The notes beneath the pieces were generated by a model that saw only the letters and a list, made by a program, of their open reading frames with translations, searched no databases and was not told where the DNA came from. Shown one piece after another: positions 25,980 to 34,391 of a stretch of 64,000 nt of DNA (its first letter is position 1; every line of letters begins with the position of its first letter). A program made the position numbers and the translations under genes. The stretch spans positions 186,001-250,000 of the forward strand of contig NZ_JADEWO010000002.1 in the NCBI RefSeq assembly GCF_015207605.1, written 5' to 3'. This DNA is from Oculatella sp. LEGE 06141 (lineage in GTDB: Bacteria > Cyanobacteriota > Cyanobacteriia > Elainellales > Elainellaceae).

Positions 25980-26978
25980 CTATCCGGAAGCCAGCAGACA
26001 GGCTAACGGAAAAATCAGGTACTCCATAAAAAATAGCTTCCAGATGAACTGATAGAATCGGGCGATCGCCTGCTTGTCTTGCAAGTTTACTCGAACGCTC
26101 AGCCCCCAGAGTAGCCCTAGTGCCAGGACATGCGTCACGATGAGAAACCCAACATGAACCCTGGGAATGAAGGCTCCAGCCAAAATGACACCCAAATAGC
26201 AGACCGTTAACACCGATCGCGACAGATTGAACACGGCTCGTTTGCCCAGCCGAATCGTAAACGTTGTAATGTTGTAGCGCCGATCGCCTTCCAGGTCAGG
26301 AATGTCTTTGAAAATAGCGATCGCAAAGGTGAAAACTAGAATAAACCCGGTTAACGCCAACACAGCGATTGGGAGTTGAAACTCACCTTGAAACCGCTGG
26401 TTGAAGTGTAGAAATAGCCCCAGATTGACGATCGCTCCCCGCACGGAAAAAATACAGAGCGATGCCCAAAACGGAAAGCGCTTCAGCCGGATGGGAGGCA
26501 GCGAATAGGCCGTTCCAATGAATAGGCTAGACCAGACGGTTGCTATGAGAAAGACACCCTGAAACAAGGGCAGCAGTAATGCTAACCCGCCAGTAATGGC
26601 AACAATAACCCAACCCTCGCGCCGCGAGAATTCCCCGGACGCTAACGGTAGATGAGGCTTGTTGACTTTATCAATGCTGACATCTTCGAGCTGGTTTAGC
26701 CCAACGATATAGACGTTGCCGCACAAACAGGTGATCCAGGCCAGGGCGATCGTCACCCAATGACTGGACAGCAACGCTGCATCTGCACCCAACCCGCCGT
26801 TACGCAGGGCGATCGCCACAACCGCCAGCCCGACAACGCTCAGGCTAGTGCCTATGATGGTGTGAGGGCGCGAAAATTTCCAGAGAGCGTAGAGCCAGGA
26901 AAAGAGCCGTGGGGTTGCGTTCGATTGCGTAGCGTCTGTGGAAGAAACTGGAGACTTTTTAGGAGAAATCTGGCTCAT
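25980..26978 (-). CDS. hpt: Homogentisate phytyltransferase
   Basis: A UbiA-superfamily membrane prenyltransferase of 332 aa that joins homogentisate and phytyl diphosphate in tocopherol synthesis. The two Asp-rich motifs are NQLEDVSIDKVNKPHLPLAS (first) and FKDIPDLEGDRRYNITTFTI (second). They fit the homogentisate phytyltransferase subgroup, together with WKFSRPHTIIGTSLS at the first helix. Eight or nine membrane helices are apparent. A Ser/Thr-rich tail of about 25 residues precedes the first helix. The next gene upstream encodes a gamma-tocopherol methyltransferase-like enzyme, supporting the pathway assignment. Confidence 0.92.
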   Translation of the reverse strand: MSQISPKKSPVSSTDATQSNATPRLFSWLYALWKFSRPHTIIGTSLSVVGLAVVAIALRNGGLGADAALLSSHWVTIALAWITCLCGNVYIVGLNQLEDVSIDKVNKPHLPLASGEFSRREGWVIVAITGGLALLLPLFQGVFLIATVWSSLFIGTAYSLPPIRLKRFPFWASLCIFSVRGAIVNLGLFLHFNQRFQGEFQLPIAVLALTGFILVFTFAIAIFKDIPDLEGDRRYNITTFTIRLGKRAVFNLSRSVLTVCYLGVILAGAFIPRVHVGFLIVTHVLALGLLWGLSVRVNLQDKQAIARFYQFIWKLFFMEYLIFPLACLLASG

Positions 26979-27083
26979 GTATGCCTAAATGAATCCTCAG
27001 GCTCGATTTTAAGCAATTACGACGATTGATAGACCAACCGACCAAGAAAAACCCTCTCTAGAAGGACATTTCTGCTACGACGC

Positions 27084-27926
27084 TTATTTTATACCGACGA
27101 GTAGCCCAAACCGAACTAAACCCTGTTCGTAACCTCGGCGCATCAGCCCCAGGGACAAAGCGGCCTGGATCGTCGTCCATCCCGATCGCAGCAGCCCAAT
27201 GACCGCAGCAGGGCTAAAGGTCGAATCAATGACCACATTCCAGAAAGGCGCAACGGCTGCTGACCAATCTGCCGTCCGCACGCTTTTTAGGGGAAGATGC
27301 TGGGCGATCGCTTCATATTCTGGCAAAGAGATCACGTGGGGCAGCCGATACACCCGATAAATAGCGGCTAAGTGTTTCTGCTCATCGGCAGTGAGAGGCG
27401 CACCATCAATTGGACGATGACACCACGTTGCCATAATTAGCATTCCACCTGGCTTCAGTACTCTATGGCATTCCTGCAAAAACCGAGTCTTGTCGGGCAT
27501 ATGTTCTCCGCTTTCCAGCGACCAGACTAAATCGAACGATCGCGCCGGGAAGGGCATATTCAGAGCATCGGCCACTTGAAACCGAGTTCGGTCTGCCAGT
27601 CCGGCAGTTTGTGCCCGCTCGGTTGCGCGTGCTGCCTGCACAGGACTTAAGGTAATTCCAGTTGCTGAGGCACCAAACTTTTCGGCAAGATAAAGCGAAC
27701 TGCCGCCAATGCCACACCCGACATCCAGAATGTGGTCGGCATGATCGACACCCGCCCAGGCTAACAGCTCATCAATTAAATCAATCTGTGCCTGCCGCCG
27801 CTCCTTTTGTTCTGTGCCATCCACCCCGTAGTAGCCGTGGTGCATGTGTTCGCCCCAGATTTGTTCCCACAGACCCGATGAGGCATCGTAGAATTGCTGA
27901 ATTTGTTGCTGTAGTGTCGAAACCAT
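27084..27926 (-). CDS. SAM-dependent methyltransferase, gamma-tocopherol methyltransferase type
   Basis: 280 aa, class I SAM fold. Motif I is ILDVGCGIGGSSLYLAEKFG, post-I is GITLSPVQAARATERA, and motif II/III segments are FDLVWSLESGEHMPDKTRFL and VLKPGGMLIMATWCHR. The N-terminal FYDASSGLWEQIWGEHMHHG and the overall motif set fit the gamma-tocopherol methyltransferase and MPBQ/sterol-methyltransferase-related group. A soluble or peripheral enzyme is expected. Adjacency to hpt makes tocopherol ring methylation the best guess; closely related enzymes methylate other prenyl-quinones. The divergent neighbour ktrB starts 70 bases away. Confidence 0.85.
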   Translation of the reverse strand: MVSTLQQQIQQFYDASSGLWEQIWGEHMHHGYYGVDGTEQKERRQAQIDLIDELLAWAGVDHADHILDVGCGIGGSSLYLAEKFGASATGITLSPVQAARATERAQTAGLADRTRFQVADALNMPFPARSFDLVWSLESGEHMPDKTRFLQECHRVLKPGGMLIMATWCHRPIDGAPLTADEQKHLAAIYRVYRLPHVISLPEYEAIAQHLPLKSVRTADWSAAVAPFWNVVIDSTFSPAAVIGLLRSGWTTIQAALSLGLMRRGYEQGLVRFGLLVGIK

Positions 27927-27996
27927 TGCTTAGGGGAAATCTCTTCAACAGTGTCTTTACGTTTCGTTAACGGATTCCTATTATCGTAACCACCTC

Positions 27997-29331
27997 ATGA
28001 CCGTTTCTCGAACAATCTGCTTAGGTTTTCTGGCTGTTATTACGGTTGGCACCCTGCTGTTGATGCTGCCATTCTCAACCACCGCTGGGGGGTGGAACGA
28101 TCTGGTAACGGCCTTGTTCACATCTACTTCAGCCGTCTGTGTGACTGGCCTGGTTGTTGTTGATACCGGAACGTACTACTCCTTCTGGGGGCAACTGTTT
28201 ATTTTGCTGCTGATTCAGGTGGGTGGTTTGGGATATATGACCGCGACCACCTTTCTGCTATTGATCCTGGGACGGCGGTTTGGTCTACGAGAAAAGCTAG
28301 CCATTCAGCAGTCACTCGATACACCTGGAATATCTGGTGTGATTCAGCTAGTGCGATCGATTATTGCCGTCACCCTGCTGTTTGAGTTGACGGGTACCTT
28401 TGCCATGATTCCCGTGTTTGCTTCAGATTACGGGCTAGATAACAGCATTTGGCTGGCGCTGTTTCACAGCATTAGTGCCTACAATAACGCTGGGTTTGGG
28501 CTGTTTCCCGACAATATGATTCGTTATGCTACATCTGTTCCAATCAACCTGATTATTCCGGTGCTGATTATTTTTGGCGGCATTGGCTATCAGGTAAACA
28601 TGGAGATTTACCTGTGGATACGCGATCGCTGCTTAATGCGTCGAGAACGCGCCGTGTTCCCCCTAAACTTCAAAATTGTTACCAGCACGACTGTGTTTCT
28701 CTTGATCGTTGGGACGATCGCTATCTTTTTAACTGAATTTGATAATCCAGGCACCCTTGGCTCTTTCAGTTTTGGTGAGAAAGTAATCGTAGCCTGGTTT
28801 CAAGGCGTTGTGCCTCGAACAGCCGGATTCAACTCTATTGATTATGGCAAGATGACGACTGCTGGCCTCTTTATCACGATTGCGCTAATGTTTATCGGAG
28901 CCAGTCCGGGCAGTACAGGGGGAGGAATTAAAACCACAACCTTTCGCATCTTATTTAGCTGCACGAAATCGGTTCTGCAAGGCAAAGAAGAGGTACTTTG
29001 CTACCAACGTCAAATCCCGGTCATGCTGATCATGAAAGCGGTAGGGGTTGTCTTTGGCTCCATCATGACCGCAGTCGGGTCAACGATGCTGATCACCCTG
29101 TCTGACCCAGAGTTTGATTTCATTCAGGTGTTATTTGAAGCGGTATCTGCCTTTGCCACAGTAGGGCTATCCACAGGAATTACAGCCAGCGTTTCAGTCG
29201 CCGCAAAGCTGGTGTTGATCCTGACGATGTATGTGGGTCGAGTTGGGGTGCTGTTGTTTGTGGCGGCCATTTTGGGAGACTCTAGTCCCAGCGTGGTGAA
29301 CTACCCAGAGGAAAACCTGCTGATTGGGTAA
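27997..29331 (+). CDS. ktrB: Potassium (sodium-coupled) transporter subunit KtrB/TrkH type
   Basis: 444 aa, with four repeated membrane-pore-membrane units. The selectivity filter region of the first repeat is STSAVCVTGLVVVDTGTYYS. Later repeats include SAYNNAGFGLFPDN, PRTAGFNSIDYGKM and SAFATVGLSTGITA, each with the conserved filter Gly. KtrB forms the membrane pore for K+ uptake, gated by cytosolic KtrA, encoded just downstream. In Synechocystis KtrB (NtpJ) works in Na+-dependent K+ uptake. A 12-bp inverted repeat separates the two genes. Confidence 0.92.
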   Translation: MTVSRTICLGFLAVITVGTLLLMLPFSTTAGGWNDLVTALFTSTSAVCVTGLVVVDTGTYYSFWGQLFILLLIQVGGLGYMTATTFLLLILGRRFGLREKLAIQQSLDTPGISGVIQLVRSIIAVTLLFELTGTFAMIPVFASDYGLDNSIWLALFHSISAYNNAGFGLFPDNMIRYATSVPINLIIPVLIIFGGIGYQVNMEIYLWIRDRCLMRRERAVFPLNFKIVTSTTVFLLIVGTIAIFLTEFDNPGTLGSFSFGEKVIVAWFQGVVPRTAGFNSIDYGKMTTAGLFITIALMFIGASPGSTGGGIKTTTFRILFSCTKSVLQGKEEVLCYQRQIPVMLIMKAVGVVFGSIMTAVGSTMLITLSDPEFDFIQVLFEAVSAFATVGLSTGITASVSVAAKLVLILTMYVGRVGVLLFVAAILGDSSPSVVNYPEENLLIG

Positions 29332-29353
29332 CAGACTGGATAACAAAGAGTGA

Positions 29354-29427
29354 ATGCAGGTAGAAGCGCTTGTCAAAAAATCACCCAAGCAAGAAGATCT
29401 GTCAAAGTCGGTTAATTCTACCTGCAT
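29354..29427 (+). repeat. Inverted repeat in the ktrB-ktrA spacer
   Basis: Perfect 12-bp arms, atgcaggtagaa at 29354-29365 and ttctacctgcat at 29416-29427, with a 50-base loop. It lies between the ktrB stop and the ktrA start. It could separate or attenuate expression of the two genes; no function is proven. Confidence 0.6.
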
Positions 29428-29506
29428 CAAATGTTGATAATTTTTAATATAGTGATCTGAGTAACAACACTATTCAGGGCTAGTTATTAACAGCCCGGAG
29501 CTAACG

Positions 29507-30211
29507 GTGAACCTGTCAAATTTGTCTGGTTTAGGTTTCTTTAAAAGTCTGCGTCCAACGAATCGGCAGTTTGCGGTAATTGGATTAGGGCGGTTTGGTC
29601 GAGCCGTGTGTTCAACGCTACATCGGTTAGGGTACGAGGTCTTAGGCATTGATTCCGATGAGAAGCTGGTTGCTCAAGTTTTGTCAGAACAGATTGCCTC
29701 TCATGCGTTACAGCTAGATTCTACGGAGCCATCTGCGCTCAAAGAAGCTGGCATTTTTGAGTTTGACACCGTGATTGTGGCGATCGGAAATTACATTCAA
29801 GAGAGCATTATCACCACCCTTAACGTTAAGGAAGCCGGAGTTCCTCATGTGGTGGCTAAGGCATCCACTGAAGTTCATGGCAAGTTGCTTAAGCGAGTCG
29901 GTGCCGATCATGTGGTCTTTCCAGAGCATGAGATGGGCTGCACGCTGGCGCGATCGCTCACTCGTCCCGGCATTCTCGATCGGTTTGAGCTAGATCCCGA
30001 TCACAGCATCGTTGAGGTGGTTGTTCCCGAAGAGTTTGATGGCAAAACCATTGTGGAACTGGAACTGCGATCGCGTTACGGGCTGAACCTGCTGGCGGTC
30101 TGCCAGGACGAAAAGTTTGAGATTAACCCCAGCCCGGTGTTGCGTCTGCACAAAGGCTCGATCATGGTTGTGATTGGAACCAATCGGGGGATTAATCAGT
30201 TGCCTGTATAG
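29507..30211 (+). CDS. ktrA: Potassium transport regulator KtrA/TrkA (RCK domain protein)
   Basis: 234 aa. An RCK-N Rossmann domain starts at RQFAVIGLGRFGRAVCSTLH, with the GxGxxG nucleotide-binding loop and the acidic residue of VLGIDSDEKL. A second conserved segment is FDTVIVAIGNYIQESIITTL. The RCK-C domain (about 145-234) has the typical LELRSRYGLNLLAVCQDEKF. KtrA forms an octameric ring that gates KtrB in response to ATP/ADP and possibly NAD. The start is GTG at 29507. It pairs with ktrB, 175 bases upstream. No KtrE gene is nearby. Confidence 0.93.
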   Translation: MNLSNLSGLGFFKSLRPTNRQFAVIGLGRFGRAVCSTLHRLGYEVLGIDSDEKLVAQVLSEQIASHALQLDSTEPSALKEAGIFEFDTVIVAIGNYIQESIITTLNVKEAGVPHVVAKASTEVHGKLLKRVGADHVVFPEHEMGCTLARSLTRPGILDRFELDPDHSIVEVVVPEEFDGKTIVELELRSRYGLNLLAVCQDEKFEINPSPVLRLHKGSIMVVIGTNRGINQLPV

Positions 30212-30220
30212 GCAACGAGA

Positions 30221-30270
30221 CGGAAGAAGACGGAAGAAGCCGATAGAAGCCGATAGAAGCCGATCGGAGT
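30221..30270. repeat. Five tandem 10-bp repeats after ktrA
   Basis: Period-10 units cggaagaaga, cggaagaagc, cgatagaagc, cgatagaagc and cgatcggagt run without gaps. Units two to four are most alike. It is a short, degenerate minisatellite in the ktrA-anmK spacer. Confidence 0.85.
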
Positions 30271-30360
30271 GTGGGCGATTGTCTAGACCCAGAATCAAGG
30301 TTGATTTTAGGCGTATTCTTGAGGTTGCGACGTTTAAGCACCCGCCCTAATCTTCCTTCT

Positions 30361-31515
30361 ATGAACGTGATTGGTTTAATCAGCGGTACTTCAGTGGATG
30401 GCATTGATGCCGCTCTAGTCGAAATTGCTGGCCAAACGGCTGACCTGAGCATCAACCTGTTGAATGCGGCTACTTACCCCTATCCTGAGCCGTTGCGATC
30501 GCAGATCTTGGCGGTCTGTGGAGGAGCGTCGTTGTCGGTAGCAGAACTGGCGGCACTGGATGACGCGATCGCTGCTGAGTTTGCTCAAGCGGCGATCGCC
30601 GTTCAGTCAGGTTATCCGCAGGCCGATCTACTGGGTTCCCACGGGCAGACGGTGTATCACCGTCCACCCGACTCGACCACCCTTGGTTACAGCGTGCAAC
30701 TGGGACGTGGAGCTGTAATTGCACGTCTCACGGGAATTCCGACCATCAGCAACTTCCGGGCGGCGGATATTGCCGTGGGCGGGCAGGGCGCTCCCCTAGT
30801 GCCACCAATTGATGTTTGGCTGTTGGGGCATCCAACTGCCAACCGCTGTATTCAAAACATTGGCGGCATTGGCAACGTGGCCTACTTGCCTGCCCAACAG
30901 ACCGCCCATGCTGCTTCTGGCGCGTCGGCGATCTGCGGTTGGGATACTGGCCCTGGCAATGCGCTGCTGGATCTGGCTGTCTCTCGGCTATCGCAAGGAG
31001 AATTGACCTACGACCGAGATGGCGCGTGGGCTGCAACTGGATCGCCCTGCCACGCTCTGGTGCAACAGTGGCTTCAGCATGACTTCTTTCGGCAATCGCC
31101 ACCCAAGTCAACGGGGCGAGAACTGTTTGGTGAAGCCTATCTTCAGAATTGTTTGCATGATGCAGAACGCTTCAACCTGAATGCGGCAGACATTCTGGCA
31201 ACCTTAACGGAACTCACTGCTGCCTCGATCGCCCACAGTTACCGCTCGTTCTTACCGCAACGACCCGATCAGGTCTTGTTGGCGGGGGGCGGCAGCCGCA
31301 ATCGTTATTTAAGGCAGCGGTTACAAGTGTTGTTGGCTCCCATTCCGGTTTACACCACAGATGAAATGGGGCTGAATGCCGACTTTAAAGAAGCGATCGC
31401 CTTTGCCGTCCTGGCCTATTGGCGGCATCACCATATTCCCGGTAATCTTCCGGAGGTGACCGGGGCAGAACAAGCGGTTCTTCTAGGGGAAATTCACCTG
31501 GCTGCAAAATCCTAG
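30361..31515 (+). CDS. anmK: Anhydro-N-acetylmuramic acid kinase
   Basis: 384 aa from the ATG at 30361 ([20 protein letters not shown]). AnmK hydrolyses and phosphorylates anhydroMurNAc during peptidoglycan recycling. The signatures are [16 protein letters not shown] near the start, [24 protein letters not shown] with the ATP-binding Gly residues ([13 protein letters not shown] here), and [15 protein letters not shown]. The gene reads through further upstream to 30271, but the ATG gives the family's usual N-terminus. No murQ partner is in the window. Confidence 0.93.
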   Translation: MNVIGLISGTSVDGIDAALVEIAGQTADLSINLLNAATYPYPEPLRSQILAVCGGASLSVAELAALDDAIAAEFAQAAIAVQSGYPQADLLGSHGQTVYHRPPDSTTLGYSVQLGRGAVIARLTGIPTISNFRAADIAVGGQGAPLVPPIDVWLLGHPTANRCIQNIGGIGNVAYLPAQQTAHAASGASAICGWDTGPGNALLDLAVSRLSQGELTYDRDGAWAATGSPCHALVQQWLQHDFFRQSPPKSTGRELFGEAYLQNCLHDAERFNLNAADILATLTELTAASIAHSYRSFLPQRPDQVLLAGGGSRNRYLRQRLQVLLAPIPVYTTDEMGLNADFKEAIAFAVLAYWRHHHIPGNLPEVTGAEQAVLLGEIHLAAKS

Positions 31516-31526
31516 CGTGATAACAT

Positions 31527-31569
31527 GGGTTGCCGTCGAGGTAAACGGTGGTGTCGTAAGGGGCAACCC
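31527..31569 (+). terminator. Inverted repeat between anmK and the next gene
   Basis: Arms gggttgcc (31527-31534) and ggcaaccc (31562-31569), perfect over 8 bp with a 27-base loop. It sits 11 bases after the anmK stop. The long loop and missing T tract make it a weak terminator candidate; it could also be the leader of the following gene. Confidence 0.4.
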
Positions 31570-31586
31570 GATTAAGGATTAGCGCT

Positions 31587-32036
31587 GTGGCTCATACCTT
31601 TTTACTGGAAGCAGGTCGTTGGACTCTGCAAGGAAGCTGGCTCGATCGAGATAGTCGGCCAGTGACCGTTAGGGGCAAAATTTTAATTGCCTGGAGCCGA
31701 GATGATTGGTACACGATGGTGACCAAGCTGGTGTTTCCAGGAACCGAAAGAGGTGAAATTTCCTTCCAGTATCGTGGACGGCTCGATGCGGGGGAACGGC
31801 AATATACCTTTGTGTTGCAGCACAGTATTTTAGGGCGGGTAGAAGGAGAAGGCTGGGTTGCTCCAGAAACAATTGTGCAGCGCTATTGGGTGTTGGGCGA
31901 TCGCCAACGGCGCACAGGGTTCGAAACCTTACGGCAGCTCAATGCCAACAAATATTGTCTTTCGAGCAGCGTTATGTCGGGGCACTACCTCACCAGCGTG
32001 ATGGAGGCGATTGTGGAACGCCAGCTTGAGTCATAA
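31587..32036 (+). CDS. Cyanobacterial-type hypothetical protein, 149 aa
   Basis: A soluble, beta-rich protein: MAHTFLLEAGRWTLQGSWLD, PVTVRGKILIAWSRDDWYTM and TFVLQHSILGRVEGEGWVAP look like strands of a small barrel. No signal peptide or catalytic motif is visible. The start is GTG at 31587. I recall similar sequences as conserved hypotheticals of cyanobacteria; their function is unknown. A strong bidirectional hairpin follows the gene. Confidence 0.78.
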   Translation: MAHTFLLEAGRWTLQGSWLDRDSRPVTVRGKILIAWSRDDWYTMVTKLVFPGTERGEISFQYRGRLDAGERQYTFVLQHSILGRVEGEGWVAPETIVQRYWVLGDRQRRTGFETLRQLNANKYCLSSSVMSGHYLTSVMEAIVERQLES

Positions 32037-32043
32037 AACTGTA

Positions 32044-32071
32044 ACTGGCGAGGCAGGAATGCCTCGCCAGT
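32044..32071. terminator. Bidirectional terminator hairpin
   Basis: Perfect 12-bp arms actggcgaggca and tgcctcgccagt around a ggaa loop, between the convergent 31587 gene and tldD. It begins seven bases after the first gene's stop. It probably ends transcription from both sides. Confidence 0.75.
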
Positions 32072-32098
32072 GTTCTACAGAACGGAATACGGCAGGGG

Positions 32099-33499
32099 CT
32101 ACTCGGCGGCTTCTCCGCCTACAACCACATCGCGAATCCGTAAACTCGGCCCTCCACAACCAACAGGCAAACCGCTTTGGCCGCCTTTGCCGCAACCGCC
32201 CGATTCGTCCCAGTAAAAGTCATCACCGATCGCCTCCACGTCAGCCAGCGTCGTGAACACGTTGCCAGACAAATTGACATCTCTCACTGGTTCAGCAATT
32301 TCGCCATTGCGAATCATCCACGCTTCTCCGGCGGCAAAGGTAAACATTTCACCGTTGGTCATGCCACCCAACCAGTTGCGAGCGTATACGCCTTCTTTGA
32401 TGTCTTGAAACAGATCCGCAACTGGGGTTTTGCCGGGTTCAATCCAGGTGTTCGTCATCCGTACAATTGGCGGATAGTGATAGTTGAGGCAACGGGCGTT
32501 CCCCGTTGCGGTTTCTCCTAACTTGCCAGCCGTTTCTCGCGAGTGCAGTCGCCCCACCAGCACCCCATCTTTAATCAGTTGAGTGGTTGTGGCAGGCACC
32601 CCTTCATCATCGTAGAAGTAGCTACCTCGATGCCCTTCTGGAGCTGCTCCATCCAAAATTTGTAGATCCCCAGGGCCAAAGCGCCGACCCAGTGTCATCA
32701 CTTCCAGTAAATCGGGGTTCTCGTAGGCCATATCTGCTTCAGAGAGGTGCCCAAAGGCTTCATGCACAAACAGCCCAGTTAACACTGGATCAATCACCAC
32801 GGTGTAGGTATTGCCTTTAACGGGCGGTAATGCCAGTGCCTCAACCCCTCGCCGTGCGGCACTGCGAACCTGCTCGTCCAAATTTTCCAGGTCTTCATAG
32901 GCTTTGCGCGACCCGGTCGTTTCGCGTCCGGTTTGCACCGTTTCGCCATTGCGAGCGGTTGCCGCAAACCGCATTTCCATATCGACCCACGCCTGTTCTA
33001 GCAGCGTCCCTTCGGAGGTTGCTAGCAAAATTCGCTGAGCGCTATCCCCGTAGCGCACCGATATCGTTGTGATGCGGCTATCAACACTTCGCAGGATCTC
33101 AGCATAATGGCTGCACAGATCTTTCTTGCGCGATAGCGAAACATGACGAGGATTGGTGCCTGTGAGCAACACTTCACGCGTGTCTTGAACAGGAGAAACT
33201 GGGGCTAATAGCGTTTCTTCATCACCTACCAAACGAGCTGCGGCGATCGCCTCTTCAATGCGCTCGGTTAGGGTACTCAACCGATTAAAACTGGCAAAGC
33301 CCCACCCGCCTTTGTGACAAGCCCGAACCTGGCCTCCAACCGAGATTCCCTCACTTAGAGTTTCAACTTTGTTGCCCCGCAACAGAACGTCGGTTCCTTC
33401 TGCTTCTTCCAGCCGAATGGCAAGATAGTCTACCTGCGAGCGGTAGCGGGCAATCAGGTCGCTCAGCAAATTTTTTGCGTCAGCCAGCACAGTAGGCAT
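32099..33499 (-). CDS. tldD: Metalloprotease TldD
   Basis: 466 aa. The TldD active-site motif is VHEAFGHLSEADMAYEN, with zinc ligands His and His of HEAFGH. DVLLRGNKVETLSEGISVGG is the N-terminal family block, and GRLHSRETAGKLGETATGNA and GGCGKGGQSGLPVGCGGPSL are later conserved blocks. TldD acts with TldE/PmbA as a heterodimeric cytosolic protease that trims peptides in other bacteria; the natural cyanobacterial substrate is unknown. No pmbA is in this window. Confidence 0.93.
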   Translation of the reverse strand: MPTVLADAKNLLSDLIARYRSQVDYLAIRLEEAEGTDVLLRGNKVETLSEGISVGGQVRACHKGGWGFASFNRLSTLTERIEEAIAAARLVGDEETLLAPVSPVQDTREVLLTGTNPRHVSLSRKKDLCSHYAEILRSVDSRITTISVRYGDSAQRILLATSEGTLLEQAWVDMEMRFAATARNGETVQTGRETTGSRKAYEDLENLDEQVRSAARRGVEALALPPVKGNTYTVVIDPVLTGLFVHEAFGHLSEADMAYENPDLLEVMTLGRRFGPGDLQILDGAAPEGHRGSYFYDDEGVPATTTQLIKDGVLVGRLHSRETAGKLGETATGNARCLNYHYPPIVRMTNTWIEPGKTPVADLFQDIKEGVYARNWLGGMTNGEMFTFAAGEAWMIRNGEIAEPVRDVNLSGNVFTTLADVEAIGDDFYWDESGGCGKGGQSGLPVGCGGPSLRIRDVVVGGEAAE

Positions 33500-33704
33500 A
33501 CAAATGATCCCAGGATGCGTCTAGTTTTCATTGTGCAGCAGGACGAGACATTTGGGGTATGGGGCAGGCGATCGCTCTAAAACCGCCCTAAAATTGCTCT
33601 AAACTCAGGACTCGCTTCCAGTTCACCCCAATTAGCGAAGACAGCGAGTGCCTGAAATTGGTCAAAATAAGAAGTAGAGCGATCGGCACATTGAGGAGCG
33701 TGGG

Positions 33705-34391
33705 ATGGGCAAGTGTCAAAGGCAAAAACGGTCAGGCGGCAGGGGTTGGAAGCAACTGCTGGTCGCATTGCCAATCCTCATAGGGTTGGGTGGAGTGCTT
33801 ACCCCGCTTGCTGTAGCCCAACAGCCTGCGCCGCTCGATCAAGATACGCTACTATTGCTGACCGACCCCTTAGAACTGCGGTTAATCGATAACCCCAACG
33901 CGATTCCGACGGATGGATCGATCGTGACAGCTACTACGATTTCTCAGACAGAATTAACCATTCCCAGCTTGTGGTGGGCTAATCAGCAGTTTGGCGACAA
34001 ATTAGTCGATAACTGGCTGGCCTATTCTGGCAACACTGGAGTCCTGCGCCGCGTAGATTTGATTGTGAATCCGCAAGTGTGGTCGCTCTATACCTATTTG
34101 GAACGCTACGCTTTTATTACGCAATTTGGCAGTTCGGTAAAAGATTTTGGCTACAATACTCGGTTTTTTAGCCGTCAGCAAGGGTTGTTAGGCGCTTATA
34201 TTTGCAATTTTGGCGATGTTGGTATTGAACCAGCCTCCAGCAGTGCCGAAACGCTCTCTGTGGCTTACGCACAGGACGAATTGGGAGAATTGCAGTGCAA
34301 TATTTTCCTCGATCCGTTTGGCTCAGGAGCATTAAGAGGCCGTTCTAATCCCTTTGGCGCACTGCAACCCACTGGCGGTGGTACTGATTAA
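33705..34391 (+). CDS. Exported protein of unknown function, 228 aa
   Basis: An N-terminal signal peptide (KQLLVALPILIGLGGVLTPL followed by AVAQQ) predicts export, probably to the periplasm. The mature part is mixed alpha/beta with many aromatic residues (SLWWANQQFGDKLVDNWLAY, VWSLYTYLERYAFITQFGSS). I recall it only as a conserved cyanobacterial hypothetical. Its last 47 bases overlap the end of the convergent solute-binding protein gene. Confidence 0.78.
   Translation: MGKCQRQKRSGGRGWKQLLVALPILIGLGGVLTPLAVAQQPAPLDQDTLLLLTDPLELRLIDNPNAIPTDGSIVTATTISQTELTIPSLWWANQQFGDKLVDNWLAYSGNTGVLRRVDLIVNPQVWSLYTYLERYAFITQFGSSVKDFGYNTRFFSRQQGLLGAYICNFGDVGIEPASSSAETLSVAYAQDELGELQCNIFLDPFGSGALRGRSNPFGALQPTGGGTD

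Noticed and set aside
27927-27996. A possible c-di-AMP riboswitch before ktrB
   Set aside because: Only 70 bases separate the divergent genes, too short for the ydaO-type aptamer, and the motif was not seen.
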